A DNA stretch of 64,000 bases from Streptomyces lasiicapitis. GTDB lineage: Bacteria > Actinomycetota > Actinomycetes > Streptomycetales > Streptomycetaceae. The translations under genes and the position numbers were made by a program. This document shows, piece by piece, positions 33,748 through 42,644 of this stretch (its first letter is position 1; the number at the start of each line of letters is the position of its first letter). The DNA lies in NCBI RefSeq assembly GCF_014646335.1, contig NZ_BMNG01000002.1, positions 248,001-312,000 of the forward strand, written 5' to 3'. The notes beneath the pieces are model-generated. The model was not told the origin of the DNA. It did no database searches and worked only from the letters and a program-made list of their open reading frames with translations.

Positions 33748-35190
33748 TCAGTGGCGCCTCAGGGCGCGGTCTGTGAGGGCCCCGGCGTGGCCGGTCCAGT
33801 GGGTGGGGTCGGTGAGGGCGGTCAGGGCGGCCTTGGTGAGGTTGAGGTGGGGCGGGGGACCGGGGCTCGGGGGCTGCGCGGCCAGTTCGGCGGTGAGGGC
33901 GTCCGCGAGGGATACGTCCCGCTCCCGTGCCCGCCGCGCCGCCGAGGCCACCAAAGCGGCCGCCCGTGCCCGGCCGAGCGCGGGGGTCAGTTCCACCACG
34001 AGGCGTTCGGAGACGATCAACCCCCCGGTGAGGTCGAGGTTCGCGCGCATCGCCTCCGGGTGGACCTGGAGGCCCGCGCACAGCTCGGCCGCGTCGCGCG
34101 CCGCGCCCCCGGCCAGTCGCAACAGGTCCCGCAGGGGCTCCCATTCGGCGTGCCACGCGCCCGCAGGGCGCTCGTCGGCCGCGGTCAGGGAAGCGAGCAG
34201 GGTGGCCGCGAGAGCCGGGGCGCGGTGCGCCGCGGCGGCGATCAGCGTGGCGCGGACCGGGTTGGCCTTGTGCGGCATCGCGGACGAGGTGCCCCCGGTG
34301 CCCTCGGAGAGTTCACCGATCTCCGTGCGGGAGAGCGTGAGGACGTCGGCGGCGAGTTTGCCGAGCGCCCCGGCGGTGAACGCCAGCGCGGTGGCCAGGT
34401 CGGCGACGGGCGTACGGAGCGTGTGCCAGGGGAGGGTGGGCTCGGCGAGCCCCAACTCCCGTGCGTAGACGGCGACAAGGTCCAGCCCGGGCGCAGGCCC
34501 AGGCCCCGTTCCCGGCGCCCCCACCCCACCAGCACCCACACCCCCGTACGCCGCCATCACCGCCAACGTCCCCACCGCCCCGCCCCACTGCGCCGGCAGC
34601 GCACCCCGCACCCCCGCGACCCGGTCCCGCGCGTCCAGGACCAGGGACCGCCACCCCGCCGCCTTGAGGCCGAACGTCGTCGGTGCCGCGTGCTGGGTGA
34701 GGGTGCGGCCGGGCATCGCGGTGTCGCGGTGGGCGCGGGCCAGGCGGGCCAACTCCCGTTCCGTGCGGGCCAGATCCGGCAGGAGGACGTCCAGCGTGCG
34801 GGCCGCCACGAGCATGGTCGCGGTGTCCAGGATGTCCTGGCTGGTCGCGCCCCGGTGGACGTACGGGGCCGCCTCCTCGGGCACCGCCGCCGTCAGGTCC
34901 GCCACCAGCGGTATCACCGGGTTGCCGCCGCCCCGGGCGCGTACCGCGATGTCACGCGCGTCGAAGCGGGCGGCGTCGGCGGCCGCCTCGGTGACCGCGT
35001 CCGCCGCGGAGGCGGGTGCCATGCCCATCGCCGCCTGCGCCCGCGTCAGCGCCGCCTCCGCGTCCAGCATGGCCTGGAGGAAGGCCCGGTCGCTCGTGGT
35101 GCGCTCCGCCGCCGAACCCGCGCGCCCGGGGGCCAGCAGGCCCACGTCGAGGGCGAGGCACTCTCGTGACTTGCCCGCCTCACCGCTCAC
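33748..35190 (-). CDS. pcaB: 3-carboxy-cis,cis-muconate cycloisomerase
   Basis: A 480-residue fumarase/aspartase superfamily enzyme that lactonises 3-carboxymuconate in the protocatechuate branch of the beta-ketoadipate pathway. GTGGTSSAMPHKANPVRA (about 303-320) is the superfamily signature with the catalytic Ser loop. GRTLTQHAAPTTFGLKAAGW (about 165-184) is typical of PcaB. A Gly/Pro-rich insert (about 221-240) is longer than usual. GTG 35190 overlaps the pcaG stop. It is the last gene of this operon; the usual pcaL (pcaCD) after it is absent. Confidence 0.92.
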   Translation of the reverse strand: MSGEAGKSRECLALDVGLLAPGRAGSAAERTTSDRAFLQAMLDAEAALTRAQAAMGMAPASAADAVTEAAADAARFDARDIAVRARGGGNPVIPLVADLTAAVPEEAAPYVHRGATSQDILDTATMLVAARTLDVLLPDLARTERELARLARAHRDTAMPGRTLTQHAAPTTFGLKAAGWRSLVLDARDRVAGVRGALPAQWGGAVGTLAVMAAYGGVGAGGVGAPGTGPGPAPGLDLVAVYARELGLAEPTLPWHTLRTPVADLATALAFTAGALGKLAADVLTLSRTEIGELSEGTGGTSSAMPHKANPVRATLIAAAAHRAPALAATLLASLTAADERPAGAWHAEWEPLRDLLRLAGGAARDAAELCAGLQVHPEAMRANLDLTGGLIVSERLVVELTPALGRARAAALVASAARRARERDVSLADALTAELAAQPPSPGPPPHLNLTKAALTALTDPTHWTGHAGALTDRALRRH

Positions 35191-35747
35191 CCGAACTCCA
35201 GGAACACCGTCTCGCCCTCCCCCTGGAGGCGTATGTCGAAGCGGTACGCGCGGTGCGGCCCCGCCTGGGCGAGGAGCGTCGCGCGGCGGCCCGGGTCCAG
35301 GGTCGTGAGCAGGGCGTCGTCGGGGTCGTCGCGTACGTACGCGCGTGTGTAGAGCTGGTTCAGGAGGCCGCGGGCGAAGAGGGCGATCGACAGGTACGGG
35401 GCGCCGCCGGGCGGGAGGGTGTGGATCGCCCAGTGGCCGTCGGCGTCCGTGGGCACGCGGCCGAAGCCCGTGAACGTGACGCCGTCACGGCCCGCCGGGC
35501 GGCCGGTCACGGGGTCGCGGCGCAGTGAGCCGGGCGCGCCCGTGCGGGAGCCGTCCGGCGCGGGCTGCCAGATTTCGAGGAGGGCGTCGTGTACGGGGTC
35601 TCCGGCGCCGTCGTACACGTAGCCGTGGAGGGTGATCCTGTCGGGGTGGGCGAGGGGCGCGATGTCGGGGCCGCCGGCGGCGGGCAGCGCGTGGCCGTAG
35701 AAGGGGCCGATGGTCTGGGAGGGTGTGGGGGCGTGGGGAGTCGTCAC
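35187..35747 (-). CDS. pcaG: Protocatechuate 3,4-dioxygenase alpha subunit
   Basis: A 186-residue intradiol dioxygenase subunit. TPSQTIGPFYGHALP (about 8-22) is the typical PcaG start, and GYVYDGAGDPVHDALLEIWQ (about 42-61) and GFGRVPTDADGHWAIHT complete the beta-sandwich. The alpha subunit lacks the iron site, as expected. GTG 35747 overlaps the pcaH stop (GTGA), so alpha and beta are made together. They form the Fe(III) enzyme that cleaves protocatechuate between its hydroxyls. Confidence 0.93.
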   Translation of the reverse strand: MTTPHAPTPSQTIGPFYGHALPAAGGPDIAPLAHPDRITLHGYVYDGAGDPVHDALLEIWQPAPDGSRTGAPGSLRRDPVTGRPAGRDGVTFTGFGRVPTDADGHWAIHTLPPGGAPYLSIALFARGLLNQLYTRAYVRDDPDDALLTTLDPGRRATLLAQAGPHRAYRFDIRLQGEGETVFLEFG

Positions 35748-36448
35748 CGGGCCTCGCCGTCCTCGAAGAGCGTGGCGGACGGGCCGTCCAGGACGACGTC
35801 CCAGCGGTAGCCGAGCGACCACTCCGGCACCGACAGGTCGTGGTCGTACGCGGCCACGAGCCGGGCCCGCGCCACCTCGTCGGTGACCGAGTGCAGTACC
35901 GGGTCGAGGGCGAGGAGCGGGTCGCCGGGGAAGTACATCTGCGTCACCAGGCGCTGCGTGAACGCCGTGCCGAAGAAGGAGAAGTGCAGGTGCGCGGGGC
36001 GCCAGGCGTTGTCGTGGTTGCGCCACGCGTAGGCGCCCGGCCTGATGGTGGTGAAGGCGTACGTTCCGTCGTCGTCGGTGAGGCAGCGGCCGCAGCCCGT
36101 GAAGTTCGGGTCGAGGGGGGCCGGGTGCTGGTCGCGGCGGTGGGCGTATCTGCCCGCCGCGTTCGTCTGCCACAGCTCGACCAACTGGCCACGCACCGGC
36201 CGCCCTTGACGGTCCCTCACCCGCCCGGTGACCGTGATCCGCTCACCGATGGGATCGCCCGTGTGCTGCCGGGTCAGATCGCCGTCCAGCGGCGTGACGT
36301 CGGTGACGCCGAAGACGGGGCCCGTCAGCTCCACGGCCTCGGGGTCCCGGACTCGGACCAGCGGGCCGTGCGGGGTGCGGAGCTTGAGGCTGCGGTAGGG
36401 CGGGGGAGAGGGGGGCTTCGTCAGGTTCGTCGTCAGGGGCTTCGTCAT
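35744..36448 (-). CDS. pcaH: Protocatechuate 3,4-dioxygenase beta subunit
   Basis: A 234-residue catalytic subunit. [22 protein letters not shown] (about 82-103) contains the first iron-binding Tyr. [27 protein letters not shown] (about 133-159) holds the second Tyr and the two His ligands (HLH). All four iron ligands are therefore present. ATG 36448 has a GAGGAG ribosome site and overlaps the pcaJ stop (ATGA). In the known S. coelicolor order pcaF lies between pcaJ and pcaH; here the two are fused by overlap with no space for it. Confidence 0.94.
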   Translation of the reverse strand: MTKPLTTNLTKPPSPPPYRSLKLRTPHGPLVRVRDPEAVELTGPVFGVTDVTPLDGDLTRQHTGDPIGERITVTGRVRDRQGRPVRGQLVELWQTNAAGRYAHRRDQHPAPLDPNFTGCGRCLTDDDGTYAFTTIRPGAYAWRNHDNAWRPAHLHFSFFGTAFTQRLVTQMYFPGDPLLALDPVLHSVTDEVARARLVAAYDHDLSVPEWSLGYRWDVVLDGPSATLFEDGEAR

Positions 36449-37170
36449 GTGCGGGTGCTCCTCTCTGACGGGGGTGAGGGGGAGTGGCGAGGGGAGGGCG
36501 GAGCCGGAGGCCGTGGTCGCGCGGGGCGTGTCCCGGGGATGCGTACCCGCACCTGTGCCGCCGTCCTTGCGACGAGCTCCTCGACGCCGACCCCCGGCGC
36601 GCACTCGGTCAGTTCGAACCCGTCCCCGGTGACGTCCAGGACCGCGAGGTCCGTGATGACGCGGTGCACACAGGCCCGGCCGGTCAGCGGCAGGTCGCAC
36701 TCCTCGACGAGCTTCGGGGAACCGTCCTTGGCGGTGTGCGTCATCGTCACGACGACCTTCCGGGCGCCGTGCACGAGATCCATCGCGCCGCCGATGCCGG
36801 TGACGAGCTTGCCGGGCACCGCCCAGTTGGCGAGGTCCCCGCGCGCGGAGACCTGCATCGCGCCGAGCACGGCGACATCGATGTGACCGCCGCGGATCAT
36901 GCCGAAGGACAGCGCGGAGTCGAAGAACGCGGCACCGGGCCGCACGGTCACCGTCTCCTTGCTCGCGTTGATCAGGTCGGGATCCACCGCGTCGGCCGCC
37001 GGATACGGGCCGACCCCGAGGACGCCGTTCTCGGACTGGACGACCACCTCGACGCCGGGCGGCAGATGGCCGGGAATGAGGGTGGGCAGGCCGATGCCGA
37101 GGTTCACGTACTGGCCGTCGCGCAGCTCGCGGGCCGCGCGTGCCGCCATCTGCTCACGGGTCCAGGGCAT
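36445..37170 (-). CDS. pcaJ: 3-oxoadipate CoA-transferase subunit B
   Basis: A 241-residue class I CoA-transferase beta subunit. [15 protein letters not shown] (about 43-57) carries the catalytic Glu. [18 protein letters not shown] (about 89-106) and [23 protein letters not shown] follow. It transfers CoA from succinyl-CoA to 3-oxoadipate. Its start shares one base with the pcaI stop (TGATG). The final 25 residues are a Pro/Arg/Ser tail that runs over the pcaH ribosome site, longer than usual, perhaps formed when pcaF was lost. Confidence 0.93.
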   Translation of the reverse strand: MPWTREQMAARAARELRDGQYVNLGIGLPTLIPGHLPPGVEVVVQSENGVLGVGPYPAADAVDPDLINASKETVTVRPGAAFFDSALSFGMIRGGHIDVAVLGAMQVSARGDLANWAVPGKLVTGIGGAMDLVHGARKVVVTMTHTAKDGSPKLVEECDLPLTGRACVHRVITDLAVLDVTGDGFELTECAPGVGVEELVARTAAQVRVRIPGTRPARPRPPAPPSPRHSPSPPSERSTRT

Positions 37171-37925
37171 CAGGCGCTCACCGTCCGGTGCTCGACGCGC
37201 TTGTCGGCCGCCTCGGCCGGGCTCAGCGCCACCACGCGCCGCACGAAGACACCGGGCAGATGCACCGCGTCCGGATCGAGCGCGCCGGGCTCCACCAGCT
37301 CCTCCACCTCCGCGACCGTGACCCTTCCGGCCATCGCGGCAAGGGGGTTGAAGTTCCGGCTCGACCTCGCGAACACCAGGTTGCCGTGCCGGTCGCCGCG
37401 CGCCGCCCGCACCAGCGCGAAGTCCGTGCGGATGGCGTGCTCCAGAACGTGCGGGACGCCGTCGAACTCCCGGACCTCCTTGGGCGGCGAGGCCACCGCG
37501 ACCCCGCCCCGGCCGTCGTACCGCACAGGGATACCGCCCTCCGCGACCTGCGTGCCGACACCGGCCGGGGTGTAGAAGGCGGGGATGCCCGAGCCCCCGG
37601 CCCGCAGCCGCTCGGCGAGCGTGCCCTGCGGGATCAGCTCGACCTCCAGCTCACCGGACAGGTACTGGCGCGCGAACTCCTTGTTGGCGCCGATGTACGA
37701 GCCCGTCACACGGGCGATGCGGCCCGCCGTGAGCAGCACGGCCAGCCCGGTGTCCAGGGCGCCGCAGTTGTTGGAGACGACGTGCAGACCCGTGACTCCA
37801 CGGGCGTGCAGCGCCTCGATCAGCACGGTCGGCACGCCGCTGAGTCCGAACCCGCCGACGGCGAGGGACGCGCCGTCCGCGATGTCGGCCACCGCGTCCG
37901 CGGCCGAAGCGACCACCTTGTCCAT
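37170..37925 (-). CDS. pcaI: 3-oxoadipate CoA-transferase subunit A
   Basis: A 251-residue alpha subunit. [22 protein letters not shown] (about 18-39) is the CoA-transferase loop, and [60 protein letters not shown], in parts, marks the PcaI branch. It is first in the operon pcaI-J-H-G-B. The 175-bp region to divergent pcaV holds two operator-like dyads. True CoA-transferase activity is supported by the Glu in PcaJ. Confidence 0.93.
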   Translation of the reverse strand: MDKVVASAADAVADIADGASLAVGGFGLSGVPTVLIEALHARGVTGLHVVSNNCGALDTGLAVLLTAGRIARVTGSYIGANKEFARQYLSGELEVELIPQGTLAERLRAGGSGIPAFYTPAGVGTQVAEGGIPVRYDGRGGVAVASPPKEVREFDGVPHVLEHAIRTDFALVRAARGDRHGNLVFARSSRNFNPLAAMAGRVTVAEVEELVEPGALDPDAVHLPGVFVRRVVALSPAEAADKRVEHRTVSA

Positions 37926-37959
37926 CCGGGCAGGCCTCGTCTCTCTCGCCGAGATTTCA

Positions 37960-37972
37960 TCAGCACACTGAC
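37960..37972. promoter_or_regulatory. PcaV-like operator, site 1
   Basis: TCAGCACACTGAC contains the dyad TCAG-N4-CTGA. A sequence of the same shape (site 2) lies 97 bp away near pcaV. The position 35 bp upstream of pcaI suggests repression of the pca operon. Confidence 0.6.
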
Positions 37973-38056
37973 TATCGCTGTGAACCTCGGCTCACGCTGC
38001 CACCGCCGCATGGAGCCGTCAAGACACCCTCGGACCGGCCGACTTGGGGATATCGT

Positions 38057-38068
38057 TCAGTGCACCGA
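38057..38068. promoter_or_regulatory. PcaV-like operator, site 2
   Basis: TCAGTGCACCGA is a near-perfect dyad around TGCA. On the minus strand it reads TCGGTGCACTGA, matching site 1 as TCRGYRCACTGA. It lies 32 bp upstream of pcaV, so probably mediates autoregulation. Confidence 0.6.
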
Positions 38069-38100
38069 CCAATACCTTCCGACGCGCGTGAGGAGCAGCC

Positions 38101-38562
38101 ATGACCGCGGTGGACCTGACCACCCACCCCGGGCACCTGGCCCGGCGCCTGCAGCAGGCGCACCACCTGCTGTGGAACGCGATGGTCTCCGAGGAGATCA
38201 CCTCACCGCAGTTCGCGGTCCTGAACGCCCTGATCGCCGAACCGGGACTCGACCAGCGCGGCGTGGGCGAGCGGGTCCGCCTCGACCGCTCCACCGTCGC
38301 AGACGTCGTCGGCAGGCTGACCCGCAGGGACCTGCTCGACAAGGTCCGCGACCCGCACGACGGCCGCCGCGCCCTGCTGCGCCCCACGGCCGAGGGCAGG
38401 CGCGTCCACCGCCGCCTGACGGTGCGCGCGGCCCGGATGAACGAAGTCATGCTCGCGCCGCTGGCCGACGAGGAGCGGACGCTGTTCCTCGGCCTGATCC
38501 AGCGCGTCGCCGACGCCGCCGAGCGCCTGCGCGACCCGCTGGCCGAAACCGTCACGCCCTGA
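38101..38562 (+). CDS. pcaV: MarR repressor of the pca operon
   Basis: A 153-residue MarR-family protein. The N-terminus VDLTTHPGHLARRLQQAHHLLW places Arg at position 15, the residue reported to bind protocatechuate in S. coelicolor PcaV. The winged helix is at about 40-95 (SPQFAVLNAL..LDRSTVADVVGRL) with the wing DPHDGRR. It is divergent from pcaI, as in S. coelicolor. It should repress pcaIJHGB until protocatechuate binds. Confidence 0.92.
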   Translation: MTAVDLTTHPGHLARRLQQAHHLLWNAMVSEEITSPQFAVLNALIAEPGLDQRGVGERVRLDRSTVADVVGRLTRRDLLDKVRDPHDGRRALLRPTAEGRRVHRRLTVRAARMNEVMLAPLADEERTLFLGLIQRVADAAERLRDPLAETVTP

Positions 38563-38580
38563 CGGCCGTGTCCCGCACCG

Positions 38581-39537
38581 TCACGCCTTCGTGAACACCA
38601 CCCACACCGGGCCCTTCGCGAAGTCCAGCGGCTTGCCCTTGGGCGTGGTGAACTCCGTCCCGTCGTCCGCCGACCGGCGCTCCCACCGCGCCTCGTAGGA
38701 ACGGCCGTCGCGCAGCACCTGGGCCGTGCCCGAGCCCACCGAGCGGGTCAGGGGCGAGGTGTTGCCCGAGCGGTCGTGGAAGCGGGAGTCGCGGATGTCG
38801 ACGCGCTGGACCACCACGGTCGCGGCGGCAAGCGCCTTGCCGGCCTGGGTGCGGGCCTGGGTGCCGTCCATCGCGATGTGCCAGCGGCCCTCGTACTCGA
38901 CCCAGGTGAAGGTGAAGCGCGCCGACGGGAAGCGGACCGTGCGCCGGGTCTCGGGCGTGCCGCCTGCCGGGCGCGGGCCGAACGTGAAGCCGGTGCTGTC
39001 CAGGCCGCTCGCCTTGGGACGTACGCCGAGCGCGGCGGGCCGCAGATAGAGGTTGTGCGGGGCGGGCCTGCCGTTGTCGCGGTAGTACGCCTTGGCGGAG
39101 GCGTCGCCCGGCGGCAGCGGGCGCAGCGGGGCCGCGTCGATCAGCGGCAGGAGCTTGCCCTGCGCGCCGGAGAACGCGAGCGCCGGGCGGTCGAACTGGC
39201 GCAGCAGGTCCAGGTCCGTCTCGCGGGCGCTGCGCACGGGGCCGACGACGGGCGGCAGCTTGGTCGCGTACACCGCCATCAGCCGGCTCAGACCCGCCTC
39301 CACCTGCTCGACGTACACGACGTCCGCCGCGTCGAGGCCGGTCTGCGGGCGGGCCGGGCCCACGTTGTCGATCTTCACGGCGAGTACGCGGCCGCCGTCC
39401 CTGGACCGCTTCGCGTCGCCGTCCGGATCCGTCTCCAGGGTGCAGCCCGCGGCGAGGGCGGCGAGCACCGTCGCCGCCGTCACCGCGCGCCACACCCGTA
39501 CCAGCCCCCGCATGCGCCCCTGTGCTCGCCGTGTCAT
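38581..39537 (-). CDS. DUF3048 lipoprotein (YerB-like)
   Basis: A 318-residue exported lipoprotein. The basic start, hydrophobic VTAATVLAALAAGC and Cys at about residue 32 form a lipobox (LAAGC). RPQTGLDAADVVYVEQVEAGLSRLMAVY (about 63-90) and VGPVRSARETDLDLL (about 98-112) are the DUF3048 hallmarks, followed by a YerB-type C-terminal domain with FTWVEYEGRWHIAMDGT. It probably sits on the outer face of the membrane. Its biochemical role is unknown. It converges on pcaV with only 18 bp between stops. Confidence 0.85.
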   Translation of the reverse strand: MTRRAQGRMRGLVRVWRAVTAATVLAALAAGCTLETDPDGDAKRSRDGGRVLAVKIDNVGPARPQTGLDAADVVYVEQVEAGLSRLMAVYATKLPPVVGPVRSARETDLDLLRQFDRPALAFSGAQGKLLPLIDAAPLRPLPPGDASAKAYYRDNGRPAPHNLYLRPAALGVRPKASGLDSTGFTFGPRPAGGTPETRRTVRFPSARFTFTWVEYEGRWHIAMDGTQARTQAGKALAAATVVVQRVDIRDSRFHDRSGNTSPLTRSVGSGTAQVLRDGRSYEARWERRSADDGTEFTTPKGKPLDFAKGPVWVVFTKA

Positions 39538-39555
39538 GCGGGGGATGTACCCCGC

Positions 39556-41349
39556 TCAGCCCAGATCGAGCACATTCGGCAGCCCGAGCCGGTACCGGAA
39601 GCGGTCGTGGCGCTTGAGGCCCTCGATCTCCGGGGCCCGGTACATCGGCGTGACCTCGCACTTCTTGGCGTCCGAGCCCGCCCGGTCGAGGAGGGCGTTC
39701 ACCGCCTGGCGGGCCGCGGCGTTGGCGCCCTCCATGGTGGCGAGGTCGATGTCGACGGAGACGTAGTCGCCCGCGAGGTAGAGGTTGGGGATCTTCGTGT
39801 CGGCCGACGGGCGGTTGTGCAGGGTGCCCACGGGGTGGATGAGGAGTTCGTCGTCGTTGGTGGGGTTCGGGCCGCCGATGCCGTCGACGCCCGGGTCGAG
39901 GAACCACGAGTGCAGCTTCGCGTCGCTCAGGACCGTCTTGCCGGTGTCGTTGAGGTGCGCCTTCAACTGCGCCCAGACCTCGCGCGCGACCTCGTCGCGC
40001 GTGCACTGCTTGGCGGTCTTGCCGTAGAGCATCCCCGGCTTGTCCCACTCGGAGATGTCCACGGACAGACAGTCCACCGCCGTGCCGTCGCCGTAGTCGG
40101 CCGGGAAGTCGCGGCCCTTCCAGTGCGCGGCCTGCGCGATGCCGGTCAGCGACCAGGGCGAGTCGACGCAGTTGAAGTGGCCCTCGACGGTCCCCGGGCG
40201 CGCCGTGAGATAGAACTGGATGCCCGTCATCCAGTCCGTCTCCAGCTTGTCGCAGCGCGCCAACTGCGGGTCCGCCGCCTTGAGTTCACGGCTCCACGTC
40301 CTGCGGGCGTGTTCGACGGGCATGGCCTGTACGTAGTGGTCGGCGACGACGTCCTCGCGCTTGCCGTCGGGGTTCTCGACGACCGTCTTGGTGATCCGGC
40401 CGCCGCCGTAGGCGAGTTCGCGCACCGTCCAGCCGACGCGGAAGGTGACGCCGAGCGACTTCAGATGCGTCACCCACGGGTCGATCCACGCCTCGTTCGT
40501 CGGCGCGTTCAGGATGCGGTCGGGCGGGCCGTCCGCGCCGCGCCCGAGTGCGTTGAACACGAACGCCTCGCCGAGCGCGCCGACCGTGCGGGTGCTCGCC
40601 ACCTCGGCCTTCGTCGCCACGATGTTGCGGGTGATGCCGATGGCGAGGATGCGCTGGTAGTCCTTCGACATCTGCTCCGCGCGCACGAACTTCCACCAGG
40701 GCGTGGACTCCCAGTCGTCGTCGCGGCGCTCGTCGCAGCTCGTGAGGAAGACCAGGACGCGGTTCACGAAGTACGCGACCTCGTGGGCGGGGATGCTGGT
40801 GGCCGTGTCGAGCAGGGCGGTCAGCGCGCGGGCGATGTCGTCCTTGGTGAGGCGGGCCGGGTCGCCCGTGTGCTGCGGGATCGGCAGCCGGATGTCCTCG
40901 CGGCCGCCCGACCGGGCGAAGCTCATCTCGGGCGGGCTGATCAGGTTGTCCCAGACGCCGTTCGCGTTCTCCGGGAACGGGATGCGGCGCATGGTGTCCG
41001 GCAGGTTGTGATAGATGCCCGGGATGAAGCGGAAGCCGTGCTCGGCCGGGAGCGGCCTGCGGTTGCCCTTCGCGCTGTTCGGTACGTCCATGCTGCGGGC
41101 CTTGCCGCCCAGCGCGCGGCGCTCGTACACCGTCACGGCGAAGCCGCGTTCCGCCAGCTCGTGGGCGGCGGTCAGGCCCGCGACGCCGCCGCCGAGCACG
41201 GCGACCGTCTGCCTGGCGCGGGGTGCGGAGTCGGCTGCGCGTGCCGGGGCCGACAGGGCCCCGACCCCCAGCGCGGCCACGCCGCCGACGGCCGCCGTAC
41301 GCGCGACGAAGGTCCTGCGAGTGCTTCCTGACGTATGTGCGTGCCCCAC
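39556..41349 (-). CDS. Tat-exported FAD amine-oxidase/phytoene-desaturase-like protein
   Basis: A 597-residue flavoprotein. TRRTFVARTAAVGGVAALGVGAL (about 10-32) is a twin-arginine signal. VAVLGGGVAGLTAAHELAERGFAVTVYERR (about 49-78) is the FAD-binding Rossmann motif. The C-terminal IPNLYLAGDYVSVDIDLATMEGANAAARQAV (about 534-564) completes the FAD site as in carotenoid desaturases and hydroxysqualene dehydroxylase (HpnE). Export of such an enzyme is unusual. No squalene or carotenoid genes lie nearby, so the substrate is open. Similar proteins are conserved in Streptomyces without a defined function. Confidence 0.85.
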   Translation of the reverse strand: MGHAHTSGSTRRTFVARTAAVGGVAALGVGALSAPARAADSAPRARQTVAVLGGGVAGLTAAHELAERGFAVTVYERRALGGKARSMDVPNSAKGNRRPLPAEHGFRFIPGIYHNLPDTMRRIPFPENANGVWDNLISPPEMSFARSGGREDIRLPIPQHTGDPARLTKDDIARALTALLDTATSIPAHEVAYFVNRVLVFLTSCDERRDDDWESTPWWKFVRAEQMSKDYQRILAIGITRNIVATKAEVASTRTVGALGEAFVFNALGRGADGPPDRILNAPTNEAWIDPWVTHLKSLGVTFRVGWTVRELAYGGGRITKTVVENPDGKREDVVADHYVQAMPVEHARRTWSRELKAADPQLARCDKLETDWMTGIQFYLTARPGTVEGHFNCVDSPWSLTGIAQAAHWKGRDFPADYGDGTAVDCLSVDISEWDKPGMLYGKTAKQCTRDEVAREVWAQLKAHLNDTGKTVLSDAKLHSWFLDPGVDGIGGPNPTNDDELLIHPVGTLHNRPSADTKIPNLYLAGDYVSVDIDLATMEGANAAARQAVNALLDRAGSDAKKCEVTPMYRAPEIEGLKRHDRFRYRLGLPNVLDLG

Positions 41350-41496
41350 GTGTCGTCCCCCTTACCGGTGGTAACTCGGCTGTCGGGGGCGGAGCTTACG
41401 GTTGTGGACGGGGCGCCGGAAGCGATGCGATGTTGCTTGGCGCGTTTTCGACTGCGGGGGTGGCCCGGCGTGGGTGGGCCTCGGCGTGCGTGGGCC

Positions 41497-42570
41497 TCAG
41501 GCCGGCGGTGAGCCCAGGACCGCCGTCAGGTCGTACCCCGCGGGCTCCTCCAGCTGGGCGTACGTGCAGGATTCGGGCGTACGGTCGGGACGCCACGTCC
41601 GGAACTGCGCGGTGTGCCGGAACCGCGCCCCGTTCTCCATGTGGTCGTACGCCACCTCACACACCCGCTCGGGCCGCAACGCCACCCAGGTAAGGTCCTT
41701 CTTGCCGGTCCACCGGCTCACCGCCCCCGGCAGCCGGGCCCCCTCGTGCGCCGACTCCTCCGTCCACGCGGCCCACGGATGCCCCGCCGCGGACTCCATC
41801 CGCAGCGGCTCCAGCTCCGCCACCAGCTCCTCGCGCCGCTTCATGGAGAACGCGGCGCACACCCCGACGTGCTGCAACGTCCCCCCGTCGTCGTACAGGC
41901 CCAGCAGCAGCGAACCCACCACGGGCCCGCTCTTGTGGAAGCGGAAACCCGCGACGACGCAGTCCGCGGTCCGCTCGTGCTTGATCTTGAACATGAGGCG
42001 TTCGTTCTGCCGGTACGGCAGGTCGACGGGCTTCGCGATCACCCCGTCGAGCCCGGCACCCTCGTACTCCGAGAACCAGCGCTCGGCCACGTCCCGGTCC
42101 AGCGTCGCGGGCGCCAGGTGCACGGGCGCGGTCACCCCGTCGAGCGCCCTGGCCAGAAGCCGTCTGCGGTCGCCGAGCGGCACGTCGAGGAGCGCCTCGT
42201 CGAAGAGGGCCAGCAGGTCGAAGGCGACGAAGGACGCCGGTGTCCGCTCGGCGAGCGTCCGCACCCGGGACTCCGCCGGATGGATGCGCTCGGTGAGGGC
42301 GTCGAAATCCAGCCGCCCGTCGCGCGCGATGACGATCTCCCCGTCGACCACGCACCGCTCGGGCAACCGTTCCCGCAGCGCCTCGACCAGCTCGGGAAAG
42401 TACCGCGTCAGCGACTTCGTGCCGCGACTGCCGATCTCGATCTCCGGCCCGTCCCGAAACACGACGGCCCGGAACCCGTCCCACTTCGCCTCGTACTGCA
42501 TACCCGGCGGAATCCGCCCCACGGACTTGGCGAGCATGGGCTTCACGGGCGGCATCACCGGGAGATCCAT
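41497..42570 (-). CDS. ligC: ATP-dependent DNA ligase (LigC type)
   Basis: A 357-residue ATP-dependent ligase. EAKWDGFRAVV (about 27-37) is motif I with the Lys that takes AMP. RGTKSLTRYFPEL, VDGEIVI (about 74-80), FVAFDLLAL, GVIAKP and MFKIKHERTADCVV (motifs Ia to V) follow, and an OB-fold domain ends the protein. It belongs to the LigC group used in actinobacterial end joining and base-excision repair. It is divergent from the LigD-like polymerase gene with a 74-bp shared promoter region. No Ku gene is in the window. Confidence 0.9.
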   Translation of the reverse strand: MDLPVMPPVKPMLAKSVGRIPPGMQYEAKWDGFRAVVFRDGPEIEIGSRGTKSLTRYFPELVEALRERLPERCVVDGEIVIARDGRLDFDALTERIHPAESRVRTLAERTPASFVAFDLLALFDEALLDVPLGDRRRLLARALDGVTAPVHLAPATLDRDVAERWFSEYEGAGLDGVIAKPVDLPYRQNERLMFKIKHERTADCVVAGFRFHKSGPVVGSLLLGLYDDGGTLQHVGVCAAFSMKRREELVAELEPLRMESAAGHPWAAWTEESAHEGARLPGAVSRWTGKKDLTWVALRPERVCEVAYDHMENGARFRHTAQFRTWRPDRTPESCTYAQLEEPAGYDLTAVLGSPPA

Positions 42571-42644
42571 GGTCCGATTCTGCGACCGGCCGGGCCATAT
42601 TGCCCGGTGTGCGGCATTTGCCGTACGCGTCTACCGTGGCACGC

